A stretch of 64,000 nucleotides of DNA, taken from NCBI RefSeq assembly GCF_000686025.1, contig NZ_JMLQ01000014.1, positions 1 through 64,000 of the forward strand. The letters run 5' to 3'. Source of the DNA: Rhodococcus sp. UNC23MFCrub1.1 (lineage in GTDB: Bacteria > Actinomycetota > Actinomycetes > Mycobacteriales > Mycobacteriaceae). This document shows, one piece after another, positions 17,849-25,923 of this stretch. The translations under genes were made by a program, and so were the position numbers. Each line of letters starts with the position of its first letter. Positions within the stretch are counted from its first letter, which is position 1. The notes beneath the pieces are model-generated. The model was not told where the DNA came from. It worked only from the letters and a program-made list of their open reading frames with translations, and ran no database searches.

Positions 17849-17881
17849 CTCACCGAAACCATATCAGGGAGAGACGCCATC

Positions 17882-19552
17882 ATGACCGCAACCATCGACA
17901 ACCCCACCGCGACAAACGAACCCACCACCACCGCCGCCCCCGGCGTGCTGGGAACGGAGTTCGCGATGGTGGACCCGACCACCCTCGACGTCGCCGCCAA
18001 CGTCCGCGACAGCGTCGACCTCGACGCGGCACCGGAGTTCGTCGCCTCGATCCGCGAGCACGGAGTCCTGCACCCCATCCTCACCGTCCGCCGCGACGAC
18101 GGCACCCTCGCCGTCATCGACGGCCAACGCCGCACCCTCGCCGCGATCGCCACCGACACCCCCGTCGTCCCGGTGCTCATCCGCACCCAGGACGGCGACC
18201 AAATTGCCGCCGACACCACCCGCATCGTGGAGCAGATCGTCTCCAACGACCAGCGCACGGGCCTCACCGACGGCCAGCGCGCCGCCGGAGTCGCCCAGTT
18301 GCTCGACCTCGGTGTCTCCGTCAAGGAGGTCGCGCAAGCCCTGTCGGTCACTCAGAAGGCCGCGAAGGTCGCCGGACGCGTCGGCGGCTCCGACGCCGCG
18401 AGGGCGGCGATCGACGCCGGGCAACTCGATCTCGAGCAGGCGTCGGTCATCGCCTCGTTCGAGAAGATGGGCGACGACAACGCCGTCGCGCAGCTGCTCG
18501 ACGCCGCCGAGCACCGCCCGTACAACTTCGGGCACGTGGCGCGGCGGTTGACCGAGGACCGCAAGAACGCCCGCGACCGGGCCACAGCGCTGGTGCCGTT
18601 CGGCGAGCCCGGTCACCCGGTGCTGACCGTCGACCCCGAGTCGGGGGACGAGCGGTGGTACTACGCCGGGGAGATCCGCACCGCCGAGGGGGAGCCGGTC
18701 GACCCGGCCGAGCACCCCGAGCGGTGGTCGGTGTGGGCCGACCGCGTCGAGGCATGGATCGACGTCGAGACCGGCGAGCAGGTGAAGGAGGACAGCGTCG
18801 ACTGGGACGCAGAAGGCCCCGACGACGCACCCGCAGAGGGCAAGCGCCACCCGAAGACGGTGTCGGAGGGGTGGGTGTGGGAGCCGTCGTACTGGATCAG
18901 CGCCGACGACGCGCAGCAGCATGGCTACCAGGTGCCGCAGGCAACCCCCGTGGCCCACGGAAGCGCCGTCGCCGCCGGTGCGGCCGGGGTGGACCCCGAC
19001 GACGCGGCACGCCACGCCGTCGACGCCGCCGAGGCCGATCGGGCCGAACGGCGTCGGGTGAAGGCGCTCAACGCCGCAGGTCTCGCCGAGACCACGCTGC
19101 GCCGCGAGCACATCAAGGCGCTCCTGGCGCGCAAGACCGCGCCGAAGGGCAGCGCCGGATGGGTCGCCGCGACCCTCGCCGCGTCGCCCGATCTGCTCAC
19201 TGAAGGCAAAGCCGGGGAGGTGCTGCGGGAGGTGGTGTCCGGTGCCGACCCCATCACCGGAATCGCGGACCTTATCGACAAGGCCACCGACGCCCGCGCC
19301 CAGGTGCTCACCCTCGCGCTCGTGCTCGCCGCGCTGGAGGCCCGCATGGCCGGAGCGGACAAGTCGTGGTGGAGGGCCAGCCCGCAGACCCGCTGGACCC
19401 GCGACGGCCTCCCCCGAGGAGCCGCCCGGTACCTGGCGTTCCTGACCGAGCACGGCTACACCACCGGCCCGGTCGAGAAGGTCGTCACCGGCGAGCACAC
19501 CGCCGAGGACGCCTACACCGAGATCACCGTCACCAGCAGCGGCGGCAAGTGA
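17882..19552 (+). CDS. parB: ParB/RepB/Spo0J-family plasmid partition-like protein
   Basis: 556 residues from ATG 17882, with GGGAGAG upstream. The N-terminal ParB nuclease-like domain includes VREHGVLHPILTV-type sequence (here SIREHGVLHPILTV) and DGQRRTLAAI, the counterpart of the CTP-binding GERRxRA box. A helix-turn-helix follows (SVKEVAQALSVTQKAAKVAGRVG). The long C-terminal half is acidic, then helical, and is specific to actinobacterial plasmids. The role would be binding centromere-like sites for segregation. No ParA gene is in the window, so it either works with a distant ParA or acts as a DNA-binding regulator. Confidence 0.87.
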   Translation: MTATIDNPTATNEPTTTAAPGVLGTEFAMVDPTTLDVAANVRDSVDLDAAPEFVASIREHGVLHPILTVRRDDGTLAVIDGQRRTLAAIATDTPVVPVLIRTQDGDQIAADTTRIVEQIVSNDQRTGLTDGQRAAGVAQLLDLGVSVKEVAQALSVTQKAAKVAGRVGGSDAARAAIDAGQLDLEQASVIASFEKMGDDNAVAQLLDAAEHRPYNFGHVARRLTEDRKNARDRATALVPFGEPGHPVLTVDPESGDERWYYAGEIRTAEGEPVDPAEHPERWSVWADRVEAWIDVETGEQVKEDSVDWDAEGPDDAPAEGKRHPKTVSEGWVWEPSYWISADDAQQHGYQVPQATPVAHGSAVAAGAAGVDPDDAARHAVDAAEADRAERRRVKALNAAGLAETTLRREHIKALLARKTAPKGSAGWVAATLAASPDLLTEGKAGEVLREVVSGADPITGIADLIDKATDARAQVLTLALVLAALEARMAGADKSWWRASPQTRWTRDGLPRGAARYLAFLTEHGYTTGPVEKVVTGEHTAEDAYTEITVTSSGGK

Positions 19553-19565
19553 CCCGGTGACCGGT

Positions 19566-19595
19566 GCGGGTGCCCCCACACCACGGGGCACCCGC
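19566..19595 (+). terminator. Hairpin terminator after parB
   Basis: A perfect 11-bp stem (GCGGGTGCCCC and GGGGCACCCGC) with an 8-base loop, starting 14 bases after the parB stop. There is no T-tract, which is common in high-GC Gram-positives. Confidence 0.7.
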
Positions 19596-19794
19596 ATCGT
19601 CCCCAGTGGGTGGGGAACGCCCGACCCCCGACCCGGGGGAGGCCAGGGACCGGACGGCTGCGAATCGAAGCGTCCGGTCACGACCGTCCCCGGCCGGGCG
19701 AGGGGGAGCTCCCCCTCGCGCTCCCCCCGAGGAGCGCGCCAGCCCCATGCAGTGCGGCACGCGCGGGCGGAGCAAGTCGGTGGGGCGGAGCGAG

Positions 19795-20169
19795 TCAGTG
19801 GGCGGCGTCGAACGCCTCAACGACCGCGGTCGGGATCCGGCCCCGATCGCTCACCTCGTACCCGTTGCCGTTCGCCCACTCGCGAATCGCCCGCGTCTGC
19901 TCAGGATCCCGCTTCGCCGATTTCCCCGTGGCGGCCTTGGCGGCGGCGCGGACAGCGGAGGTATGCCCACCGCGTTTACGGCCACCGACCTTCGCCGCGT
20001 GTTCGATGTAGTAGCCGAGCGTCTTCCGGAACTTCTCCGCGTTCTTGGCCTTCAGGTCGATCGCGTAGTCGACGCCGTCGACGGAGAACTCGATCGACTC
20101 CCCGGTGCCGTCGGCGATGACGGAGCCGTCGATGTCATCGGTCAGCTCGACGATCAGATTCTTGGCCAC
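19795..20169 (-). CDS. lsr2: Lsr2-family nucleoid-associated protein (copy 2)
   Basis: GTG 20169 gives the family N-terminus ([15 protein letters not shown]); an upstream ATG at 20199 would add ten atypical residues. The dimerisation domain contains [22 protein letters not shown], and the linker is basic ([12 protein letters not shown]). The DNA-binding end reads [25 protein letters not shown]. It is clearly paralogous to the copy at 12747-13118 but has diverged, especially in the linker. Two 18-bp tandem repeats (19767-19802) overlap its stop codon. Confidence 0.93.
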   Translation of the reverse strand: MAKNLIVELTDDIDGSVIADGTGESIEFSVDGVDYAIDLKAKNAEKFRKTLGYYIEHAAKVGGRKRGGHTSAVRAAAKAATGKSAKRDPEQTRAIREWANGNGYEVSDRGRIPTAVVEAFDAAH

Positions 20170-20322
20170 AGTGCGATGTACCCGTCCTACTCGGTTCAAC
20201 GGTCGACAAATGCCCGCTCACCGTCCCACAACCACGCGTACCGGCCCCGCGACCCGGTCGGTGTGTCGGCACACCCGGTCGCCGGCGGGAACCGCCCGAC
20301 CGCCGGCTGCATCCAACTCGTC

Positions 20323-20517
20323 ATGGACCACGACGAACGCGCCGCCCTCGTCCTCGACGGGCACGACCCCGACGACCTGGAACTTCTGGCAGCGCACGCG
20401 CACGTCACCGACATCCTCCGAGCGCACCGCCACCTCACCACCGAACCCGGACCGCTCCGCGACTGGTACCGCACCACCGCCCTCACCAGGCTCCCCGGAA
20501 CACCCGACCCGGACTAG
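20323..20517 (+). CDS. Small hypothetical protein
   Basis: 64 residues from ATG 20323 (MDHDERAALVLDGHDPDDLE), acidic with a His-rich centre (AHAHVTDILRAHRH). There is no clear ribosome binding site; a GTG about 20 codons upstream in the same frame is an alternative. Coding potential looks fair, function unknown. Confidence 0.45.
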   Translation: MDHDERAALVLDGHDPDDLELLAAHAHVTDILRAHRHLTTEPGPLRDWYRTTALTRLPGTPDPD

Positions 20518-20692
20518 AACACATGTTCGATAGTTGCTAATCTCGGACCTGCGGGGCCGAGTGGTTGGCGAACGGACCGAAACCGGACGTCACGGGAAGC
20601 ACCCGGCTCCGCAACACCACCCGGGAACAGCGGAGACGGAGCGCCCATGACGAACCCAACGGCGTCCACCCGCACCGGGGAATGACCAGGTC

Positions 20693-21010
20693 GTGTTCGA
20701 GGACTGGCCCGTCACGTTCACCCCCGCACCCCGACGGATCTACGACCCACCGATACCGGTTGTCATCGACCTCGGCCGCGCGTTCGCCCGCACCTCGCGG
20801 CCCGCCCACCGCGGACTCGCACTGCGCGTCAAAGCCGAAGGACTCCACCTCACCGGCACCGCCCGCGGACTACTGCGGGCGTGGGTGCGCACCACCTCCG
20901 GCGACTGGATCGGACTGTGCGAGGTCGAACTGCACAGCGGAAACGGCCACGGCACCCTCCGCACCCACCAGTGGTGCCCGTCCGGGGCCATCACGCCGCA
21001 GCGGAGATAG
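20693..21010 (+). CDS. Hypothetical protein
   Basis: 105 residues from GTG 20693 (MFEDWPVTFTPAPRRIYDPP). A beta-rich pattern includes VVIDLGRAFARTS and AWVRTTSGDWIGLCEVELHS. No known family. It is convergent with the two-TM accessory gene, whose stop is only about 15 bases away. Confidence 0.55.
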   Translation: MFEDWPVTFTPAPRRIYDPPIPVVIDLGRAFARTSRPAHRGLALRVKAEGLHLTGTARGLLRAWVRTTSGDWIGLCEVELHSGNGHGTLRTHQWCPSGAITPQRR

Positions 21011-21024
21011 CCGAGCAGACGACG

Positions 21025-22131
21025 TCAGCGCCGCGTCGACGTGTCGGGCGATTGGGCGAATGCAGCCAGGGTCCGAAGGTTCCCGTTCAACGACTCCACC
21101 AACTCATTGATTGCGGCGCCCATCACGCGGGTTTGTTCACTGAGCGAATCCAGATGACGTGTTGCGAATTCGTTCCCCACCGCATTGGCAAACAGCTCGA
21201 CGGTGTCCTCGTCCAGCTCCAACACGCGCCTGGCAGTTCGCGCATGCTCCAGTTCGGTATCGAGCGCCCTGAGATCACGTCGGTAACGACGAAGAGCGGT
21301 CACACGGGCGATAACAGTGTCGAGCACACTCTCCAGAGGTGTCGCCGCCGCGGTGTAAGCCTCCGAGGCAGTCACCGCCCCTGCGGTCGACCCGCGTGGT
21401 TTGTCGCCCAATTTGGTGAACGCACGGTAGAGGCCTGCGATGTGATCGAGAATCCTCTGTTCTTCGACTTTCGGATTGAACTGATTGTGATGAGCTGCAA
21501 GTAAGAGGGGGTCGCGCCAGGAGTCGGAAGCCCGGATGTCTCGTGTTAGCTGATGGGTCTCGGCGGCGAGGCGCTTGAGTACGTCCAACGGGTCGTTCCT
21601 GCTACGGGGCGTCTTCGTCTCAGAGGTCAGTACGGGCTCGAACTTGTGTCCCCACCTGCCGTGCGACGGGTTGGGGATGGACACCTCGACGATGGCTTCG
21701 CGCAGTTCGAGACTTTCGTCGCGAGTAAAGGTCCGTTCCTTCAGCTCGGCGCGCGCCTTCTTCTTATTAGGCATTGCCTCAACAATCGCGGCGATAAGCA
21801 AGACAACCCATATACCACCGCACAGAACAGCGCCGGTGACCGCACCCGCATCGCTGTTCTCCGAGGCTACTCCCACCAGGTATCCGACAACCATGCCCAC
21901 GAATGGCGGAACAACAATCGCGGTTAAGAGTAAGTCGTCATCCTGTTTCGCGGGTAGCTCATTCGACGGGTCAGCCGGCAGCGGCTCCTGTTGTCTGTCC
22001 AACTTGGCGACGACAGTCGGCTTCAGCAAGCTCGGGTTTCGGTACCTCAAGGTCCAGCCGCTGTTGTAATCCGCCGAGTAGCTTCCTTCGACGACGTTCG
22101 CGCCGTACACATTCAATGTTTCGTACTCCAT
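21025..22131 (-). CDS. Unknown two-TM protein with a long helical cytoplasmic region
   Basis: 368 residues from ATG 22131 (MEYETLNVYGANVVEGSYS). Two hydrophobic helices lie near residues 67-89 and 97-120. They are followed by a basic stretch (PNKKKARAELKE) and about 250 mostly helical residues with coiled-coil character (LRALDTELEHARTARRVLELDEDTVEL). No domain is recognised. GC content is lower than the neighbouring plasmid genes, marking it as cargo. Like the HEPN-motif gene, it points away from a copy of the palindromic repeat (R3). A membrane-anchored sensor or effector is possible. Confidence 0.72.
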   Translation of the reverse strand: MEYETLNVYGANVVEGSYSADYNSGWTLRYRNPSLLKPTVVAKLDRQQEPLPADPSNELPAKQDDDLLLTAIVVPPFVGMVVGYLVGVASENSDAGAVTGAVLCGGIWVVLLIAAIVEAMPNKKKARAELKERTFTRDESLELREAIVEVSIPNPSHGRWGHKFEPVLTSETKTPRSRNDPLDVLKRLAAETHQLTRDIRASDSWRDPLLLAAHHNQFNPKVEEQRILDHIAGLYRAFTKLGDKPRGSTAGAVTASEAYTAAATPLESVLDTVIARVTALRRYRRDLRALDTELEHARTARRVLELDEDTVELFANAVGNEFATRHLDSLSEQTRVMGAAINELVESLNGNLRTLAAFAQSPDTSTRR

Positions 22132-22249
22132 CGTTGCCAGCTCACCTGTCGGCGAGCGTGGATGAACTGTAGTCGGCGGATCGCCCAGTGCAGGCAGGGT
22201 CCACGCGAGATGGGCAGGAGCTACCGCGACTCGCGGGACGTGGTCGATT

Positions 22250-22623
22250 CCCGTCGCTCCCGCACAATCGCCATCCGCCCGCACCAGTGGAAGGTGGCAG
22301 CTCGGGGGGAGTGGGCGGCGGTTCCTGGTCGCAGGCCGGCCGTGGTCGGCCGGGCGGTGGGCCACCCTGCGGGCGTCCGCCTAGTGGAGCTCCGCTGCGC
22401 TCCGCACCGTCGAAGGGCTTCGTTCTTTCGGCACATCTGGCTACTCCGATGCTGCGTCACCCGTGCCCGTCTTACCCACACCCGACCTCCGCTGCGCTGC
22501 GGCCCCTGCGGGGTCCGAAAACTTCTCAGAACGCCTCCGGCTGAGAACTTTTCGTCTCTGGTGCAGGACGCCGTTCCCGTGCGCCGCCTCCTCTTCGCCA
22601 CGCCAGATGACGGCGAAAGAACG
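22250..22623. repeat. Dispersed palindromic repeat, copy R3
   Basis: Third copy, 203-bp core at 22421-22623. The ends are the best preserved: CGTTCTTTCG...CATCTGG and CCAGATG...CGAAAGAACG. The inner hairpin pairs GAAAACTTCTCAG (22517-22529) with CTGAGAACTTTTC (22541-22553). Similarity to R1 extends upstream to about 22250 and includes a CGCACAATCGC block. It lies between the two-TM accessory gene on the minus strand and a small basic protein gene on the plus strand. Confidence 0.82.
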
Positions 22624-22674
22624 TGGTGAGGGCAAGGACCCGAGCCACACAAGTTCCGAAGGGAAGCACCAGTC

Positions 22675-22815
22675 ATGCGCGCACAGCACCCGTCCACCGC
22701 AGACGAGATCGACCACCTGGTCCATCGACGCGGCGCACCGAAGATCCGCCGCACCGTCAAACGAGCCAGCGCCCGCTACGACCGCCGCAGCGCACGCCGC
22801 GCACTCCGATCCTGA
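22675..22815 (+). CDS. Small basic protein
   Basis: 46 residues from ATG 22675 (MRAQHPSTADEIDHLVHRRG). The C-terminal half is strongly basic (KIRRTVKRASARYDRRSARR), as in small nucleic-acid-binding proteins. It starts 52 bases after repeat R3 and 38 bases before the DUF4192 gene, probably in one transcript with it. Confidence 0.55.
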   Translation: MRAQHPSTADEIDHLVHRRGAPKIRRTVKRASARYDRRSARRALRS

Positions 22816-22853
22816 CCGTCCCCCAGCCACACCACTCGAAAGGTTCCACTCCC

Positions 22854-23810
22854 ATGACGCAACCCCGCATCACCCTCACCGGCGCAGCCCAGGTCATTGC
22901 CGCAATCCCCGCAGCCCTGCGGCACGTCCCCACCGAGTCCATCGTCGTGCTCGCGTTCACCGGCAAGATTCTCACCTTCGCCGCCAGGTTCGACCGCGTC
23001 GAGGTCGTCACCCAGGCGCACAAGATGACCGACGTATTGCGTCGCCACGGCGTCGAGTCGGTCGTCGTCGTCACCATCGCAGAGCGCCCCGGCAAGAAAG
23101 CGGCCGCCGTCGAGAACCTGGTCATCGCCGGAATCCTCGCCACCGCCGTCGACGTGATCGGCACCTATTGGGTCCCCACCCTCGCCGGACCGGCCGCCGC
23201 CCAGGACCTCGACACCCTCGCCGTGTTCGACGTCGACCCCATCGTCTCCGAACTCGCCGCCACCACCGCCCTCGCCGGAACGGTCATCGAAGCCAATCGC
23301 ACCGCGATCGGGAACCGCTACGCCCACACCATGCAGGTCCACCCGGCCGAGCACGCCGACCCCGCGCAGGTGCTCGAGGAGCTGGCCGCCGTCGTCTACG
23401 CCGACGAGCTGCCCGACAGTGGCCTCATCGCCCGCACGGCCGCCGTCATCAGCAGCCTGCCCGTCCGCGACGCGATGTTCCGACTCCCGCTTTACGGCAG
23501 CACGTCCGCGCACACCGTCATGGCCACCATCGCCCGCCACACCCGAGGAGAAGCCCGAGTCCAGGCCCTCAGCATCGCCGGGTGGCTCTGCCACCGCGCC
23601 GGAGACGGAGCGGCGGCCAACATCGCCTACGACGCGGCAGAAGCCGAAGCGAACAGCGCAGGCATACACGCCCCCCACATGCTCCGACTGCTCCGGCAGG
23701 CACTCGACGCCGCCATGAGCCCCTCCGAGATCCGGACCCTCGACGTCGACGCCGAGACCGTCCGTGCCACCACCGGGGCGCACCTCCCCGGGGCACCCGA
23801 CCGGGAATGA
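22854..23810 (+). CDS. DUF4192-family protein
   Basis: 318 residues from ATG 22854, with AAAGG about ten bases upstream. The N-terminus (ITLTGAAQVIAAIPAALRHVPTESIVVLAF) is the DUF4192 signature. The central RYAHTMQVHPAEHADPAQVL and the C-terminal helical repeat-like region (GWLCHRAGDGAAANIAYDAAEAEA) also fit. The family is widespread in Actinobacteria, chromosomal and plasmid-borne; its function is unknown. It is followed by a strong hairpin. Confidence 0.82.
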   Translation: MTQPRITLTGAAQVIAAIPAALRHVPTESIVVLAFTGKILTFAARFDRVEVVTQAHKMTDVLRRHGVESVVVVTIAERPGKKAAAVENLVIAGILATAVDVIGTYWVPTLAGPAAAQDLDTLAVFDVDPIVSELAATTALAGTVIEANRTAIGNRYAHTMQVHPAEHADPAQVLEELAAVVYADELPDSGLIARTAAVISSLPVRDAMFRLPLYGSTSAHTVMATIARHTRGEARVQALSIAGWLCHRAGDGAAANIAYDAAEAEANSAGIHAPHMLRLLRQALDAAMSPSEIRTLDVDAETVRATTGAHLPGAPDRE

Positions 23811-23817
23811 GACACGG

Positions 23818-23856
23818 GGCCGGGCGGCTCCCGCAGCGAGCGGGGGACGCCCGGCC
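23818..23856 (+). terminator. Hairpin terminator after the DUF4192 gene
   Basis: An outer 8-bp stem (GGCCGGGC and GCCCGGCC) encloses a second GC stem (TCCCGC with GCGGGG), eight bases after the stop codon. Confidence 0.65.
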
Positions 23857-23962
23857 ACCGGCGGGGGGTAGCCGGCGATCGGGCATCGAGCCCTCACGCC
23901 GACCCCGGACGCACCCACCACCGAGCGGACCTATCGTCACCAACCGGGGCCGGCCATCGCGA

Positions 23963-24142
23963 TCACAGGTCGGGCATGTCCTCCGGCACCCACACCACAT
24001 CCACAGCGCCGGGGTCTGCGGAACGGGGCAGGGTCTCCTCGACCGGCACCCCCGACACCATTGCCTCGACCGCGAGATCCGACGGTGCACTCCGATCCAA
24101 CGCCCTCGCCACCAGTTCCGACTCCACACGCGAATACGTCAT
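23963..24142 (-). CDS. Small hypothetical protein
   Basis: 59 residues from ATG 24142 (MTYSRVESELVARALDRSAP), acidic C-terminus (VDVVWVPEDMPDL). The frame remains open upstream to 24229, so a longer form is possible. No family. It is divergent from the NrdH-like gene. Confidence 0.48.
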   Translation of the reverse strand: MTYSRVESELVARALDRSAPSDLAVEAMVSGVPVEETLPRSADPGAVDVVWVPEDMPDL

Positions 24143-24370
24143 CCCGTAATCGTAGACTCTCGCCGCGAAAAACTCCGACAGCGCGAGGAAATCGCAATAC
24201 AAAACCCGCCGAGACCAGACCGAATACAATTCACAAGTCGGTCATAACGGTTGCAGCGCAACGCGATAAGCACCGCATCGTTACGGAACGAATACCATCC
24301 AGCGGTGGATGAAAACCCACCAGTGAAATAGGATAGAACCACTCCACCGAATAGTCGAAAGGCGCGAGCC
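24143..24370. promoter_or_regulatory. AT-richer divergent promoter region
   Basis: About 230 bases with markedly lower GC than the surroundings, between divergently oriented genes. It probably holds promoters for both and would be a natural Lsr2 binding site. No iterons or clear palindromes were seen, so there is no support for calling it a replication origin. Confidence 0.4.
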
Positions 24371-24613
24371 ATGTCCGGAATCACCGTCTACACCAAGCCC
24401 AATTGCCAGCAGTGCCGGTCGACGTTCCGGGCACTGGACAAGGCCGGCCTCGACTACACCGCCGTCGACATCAGCGTCGACACCGAAGCCCGTGACTACG
24501 TCATGGCGCTCGGCTACCTCGCTGCACCCGTCGTCGTCGTCGACGCCGACACCCACTGGGGCGGATACCGGGACGACCGCCTCGCCGAGCTCGCCGCCGC
24601 GTCCGCCGCCTGA
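24371..24613 (+). CDS. NrdH-like glutaredoxin/redoxin
   Basis: 80 residues from ATG 24371. The redox motif is C-Q-Q-C in TVYTKPNCQQCRSTFRALD. The rest follows the thioredoxin-fold pattern of NrdH, with LGYLAAPVVVVDAD (cis-Pro) and WGGYRDDRLAEL. NrdH reduces class Ib ribonucleotide reductase using thioredoxin reductase. No nrdE or nrdF is nearby, so here it is a plasmid-borne redoxin of unknown partner. It heads a run of small plus-strand genes. Confidence 0.88.
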   Translation: MSGITVYTKPNCQQCRSTFRALDKAGLDYTAVDISVDTEARDYVMALGYLAAPVVVVDADTHWGGYRDDRLAELAAASAA

Positions 24614-24654
24614 CCGCACATCGCAACCCACCACCGACCGAAGGAGACCCCGTC

Positions 24655-24804
24655 ATGGCGCACCTCGCGTTCGACTACCGGCCCGACCACGACTTCATCG
24701 CCGCACAGATCGAAGCGGACCTCGCCGCCGAGACCACCAGCGCCGTCGTCATCCCCGGCCCCTGGAACGTCCACCCGTCCGCCGACACCGGCGACACCCG
24801 GTAA
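24655..24804 (+). CDS. Small hypothetical protein
   Basis: 49 residues (MAHLAFDYRPDHDFIAAQIE) with a near-perfect AAGGAGA ribosome binding site eight bases before the ATG. It lies 41 bases after the redoxin gene and 17 bases before the DnaB-N-like gene, clearly within the operon. No known domain. Confidence 0.62.
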   Translation: MAHLAFDYRPDHDFIAAQIEADLAAETTSAVVIPGPWNVHPSADTGDTR

Positions 24805-24821
24805 GGGCAGGTCACACCGTC

Positions 24822-25418
24822 ATGAGCGCACTGCGGGCAGTCCCCGAACCCGAACAGAACCCGGCAATCGTCGATGCGGTCCTCGATCTCGCACCCGACG
24901 CTGTCGAGGATCCCGCCGCCGACACCGGTGCTGGCCTCGACCCGCGGACCGACCCGGAATCGCTGACTCTCTGCGCGCTCCTGTGGAGCACCGACCCCGC
25001 CGCCGCCGTCCGCGTCACCGACGCCCTGGTGCCGGCCGACTTCGCGACCCCCGCCTACGCGGAACTGTTCACCGTCATCGCCGACCTCGTCACCAGCGGA
25101 CAGCCCCACGACCCCGCCTCCGTCGCCGCTGTCCTGCACCGAGCCGGGGGAGGGCAGAAGGACGCACCGCTGCGCCGAGCATTGGCGGACGTCGTCACCG
25201 CCGACGCCCCCGCAGTCTCGGTGGCGCACTACGCCGACATAGTGCTCTCGCAGTCCTACCGGCGGTCCTTTCACATCACCGGGCAGCGACTCATCCAGGC
25301 CGCTGAACAAGGCCCCGAGGACGAACTGTTCGACTACATGGTCGAACTCGGCACCGCCCAGCGGGCAGCGTGGAGGCGGCTCAACACCTTCCGCAGCACC
25401 CCGGCGGAAACTCCGTGA
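24822..25418 (+). CDS. DnaB helicase N-terminal-domain protein without helicase core
   Basis: 198 residues from ATG 24822. The central part fits the DnaB N-terminal (primase-interacting) fold: LTLCALLWSTDPAAAVRVTDALVPADFATPAYAELFTVIADLV, then DPASVAAVLHRAG and HYADIVLSQSYRR. The RecA-like ATPase half of DnaB is missing. It may recruit or interfere with host primase or helicase during plasmid replication. Its stop overlaps the start of the WhiB-like gene (GTGA). Confidence 0.8.
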   Translation: MSALRAVPEPEQNPAIVDAVLDLAPDAVEDPAADTGAGLDPRTDPESLTLCALLWSTDPAAAVRVTDALVPADFATPAYAELFTVIADLVTSGQPHDPASVAAVLHRAGGGQKDAPLRRALADVVTADAPAVSVAHYADIVLSQSYRRSFHITGQRLIQAAEQGPEDELFDYMVELGTAQRAAWRRLNTFRSTPAETP

Positions 25419-25909
25419 CGAACTACCGTCCCACTCCGCTACCTCCGGGATGGTTCGACCTCCCCGGCCAGGAGGGGTCCGCCGGTGGCACCCGCCCGCG
25501 CACTCCGTGCCAGCACGCTCCCGCCCGGTGGGACGTGGACCGCACCGACGTCGACGGACTCCGCGTCGCAGCACGGGAATGCCTGACAAGGTGCCCGGTG
25601 CTCGACGCCTGCCGTACCCGCGTGGAAGACCTGCGTGGCGGGTACCGCGGGCGACGAGCGGGGGTTCCGGAACTGGCGGGAATGGTGTGGGCCGGTGACA
25701 TCTACGACCGCGACGGCGTCCGCGTCGACCTCACACCCGACACCCGCATTGGACCGATCACCCAACGCGACACCCGCCACGTCACCGCCGACGGCCACGT
25801 CTTCGACGGGCACACCGGCACCTGGGTCCCGACCCGGAGCCGGACCCACGCCGGCAACGGGCCGCACGATGCGGTGGTCACCACCGCATCCTCGAACCGG
25901 CCGCGGTAG
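25415..25909 (+). CDS. WhiB-like iron-sulfur protein
   Basis: GTG 25415 overlaps the preceding stop. Four cysteines at residues 32, 56, 60 and 66 give C-x23-C-x3-C-x5-C, and GMVWAG follows as the Wbl turn motif (usually GVWGG). Wbl proteins bind a [4Fe-4S] cluster and contact the sigma factor. The C-x3-C spacing differs from the usual C-x2-C, and the C-terminus (about 65 residues, ending SRTHAGNGPHDAVVTTASSNRPR-like) is longer than typical. The position after a redoxin fits redox-responsive control of plasmid genes, which is inference. Confidence 0.83.
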   Translation: MTNYRPTPLPPGWFDLPGQEGSAGGTRPRTPCQHAPARWDVDRTDVDGLRVAARECLTRCPVLDACRTRVEDLRGGYRGRRAGVPELAGMVWAGDIYDRDGVRVDLTPDTRIGPITQRDTRHVTADGHVFDGHTGTWVPTRSRTHAGNGPHDAVVTTASSNRPR

Positions 25910-25923
25910 AGCCGTCACAGGCG

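Noticed and set aside
17864..19681. 605-codon open frame opposite parB
   Set aside because: Antisense shadow of a high-GC gene; Gly/Val/Asp-rich without any motif, while the plus strand encodes a clear ParB.
20547..20620. tRNA-Ser-like segment: possible acceptor pairing TGCGGGG/CTCCGCA, a GGCCGAGTGGTTGG D-loop-like stretch and a CGA triplet in a seven-base loop
   Set aside because: The T-arm lacks TTCGAAT and a five-base stem, position 33 is not U, and no CCA end follows. A tRNA-specific scan would settle it; by eye it does not qualify.
22250..22365. N-terminal extension of the two-TM protein into repeat R3
   Set aside because: The upstream part is Pro/Arg-rich repeat sequence; ATG 22131 begins the part with natural composition.
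15250..22623. R1-R3 considered as a CRISPR array or insertion sequences
   Set aside because: The copies are kilobases apart, not regularly spaced, and contain no transposase; a MITE-like or structured repeat fits better.
24143..24370. AT-rich stretch considered as a replication origin
   Set aside because: No iterons, DnaA-box cluster or adjacent initiator gene were seen; it is better explained as a divergent promoter region.
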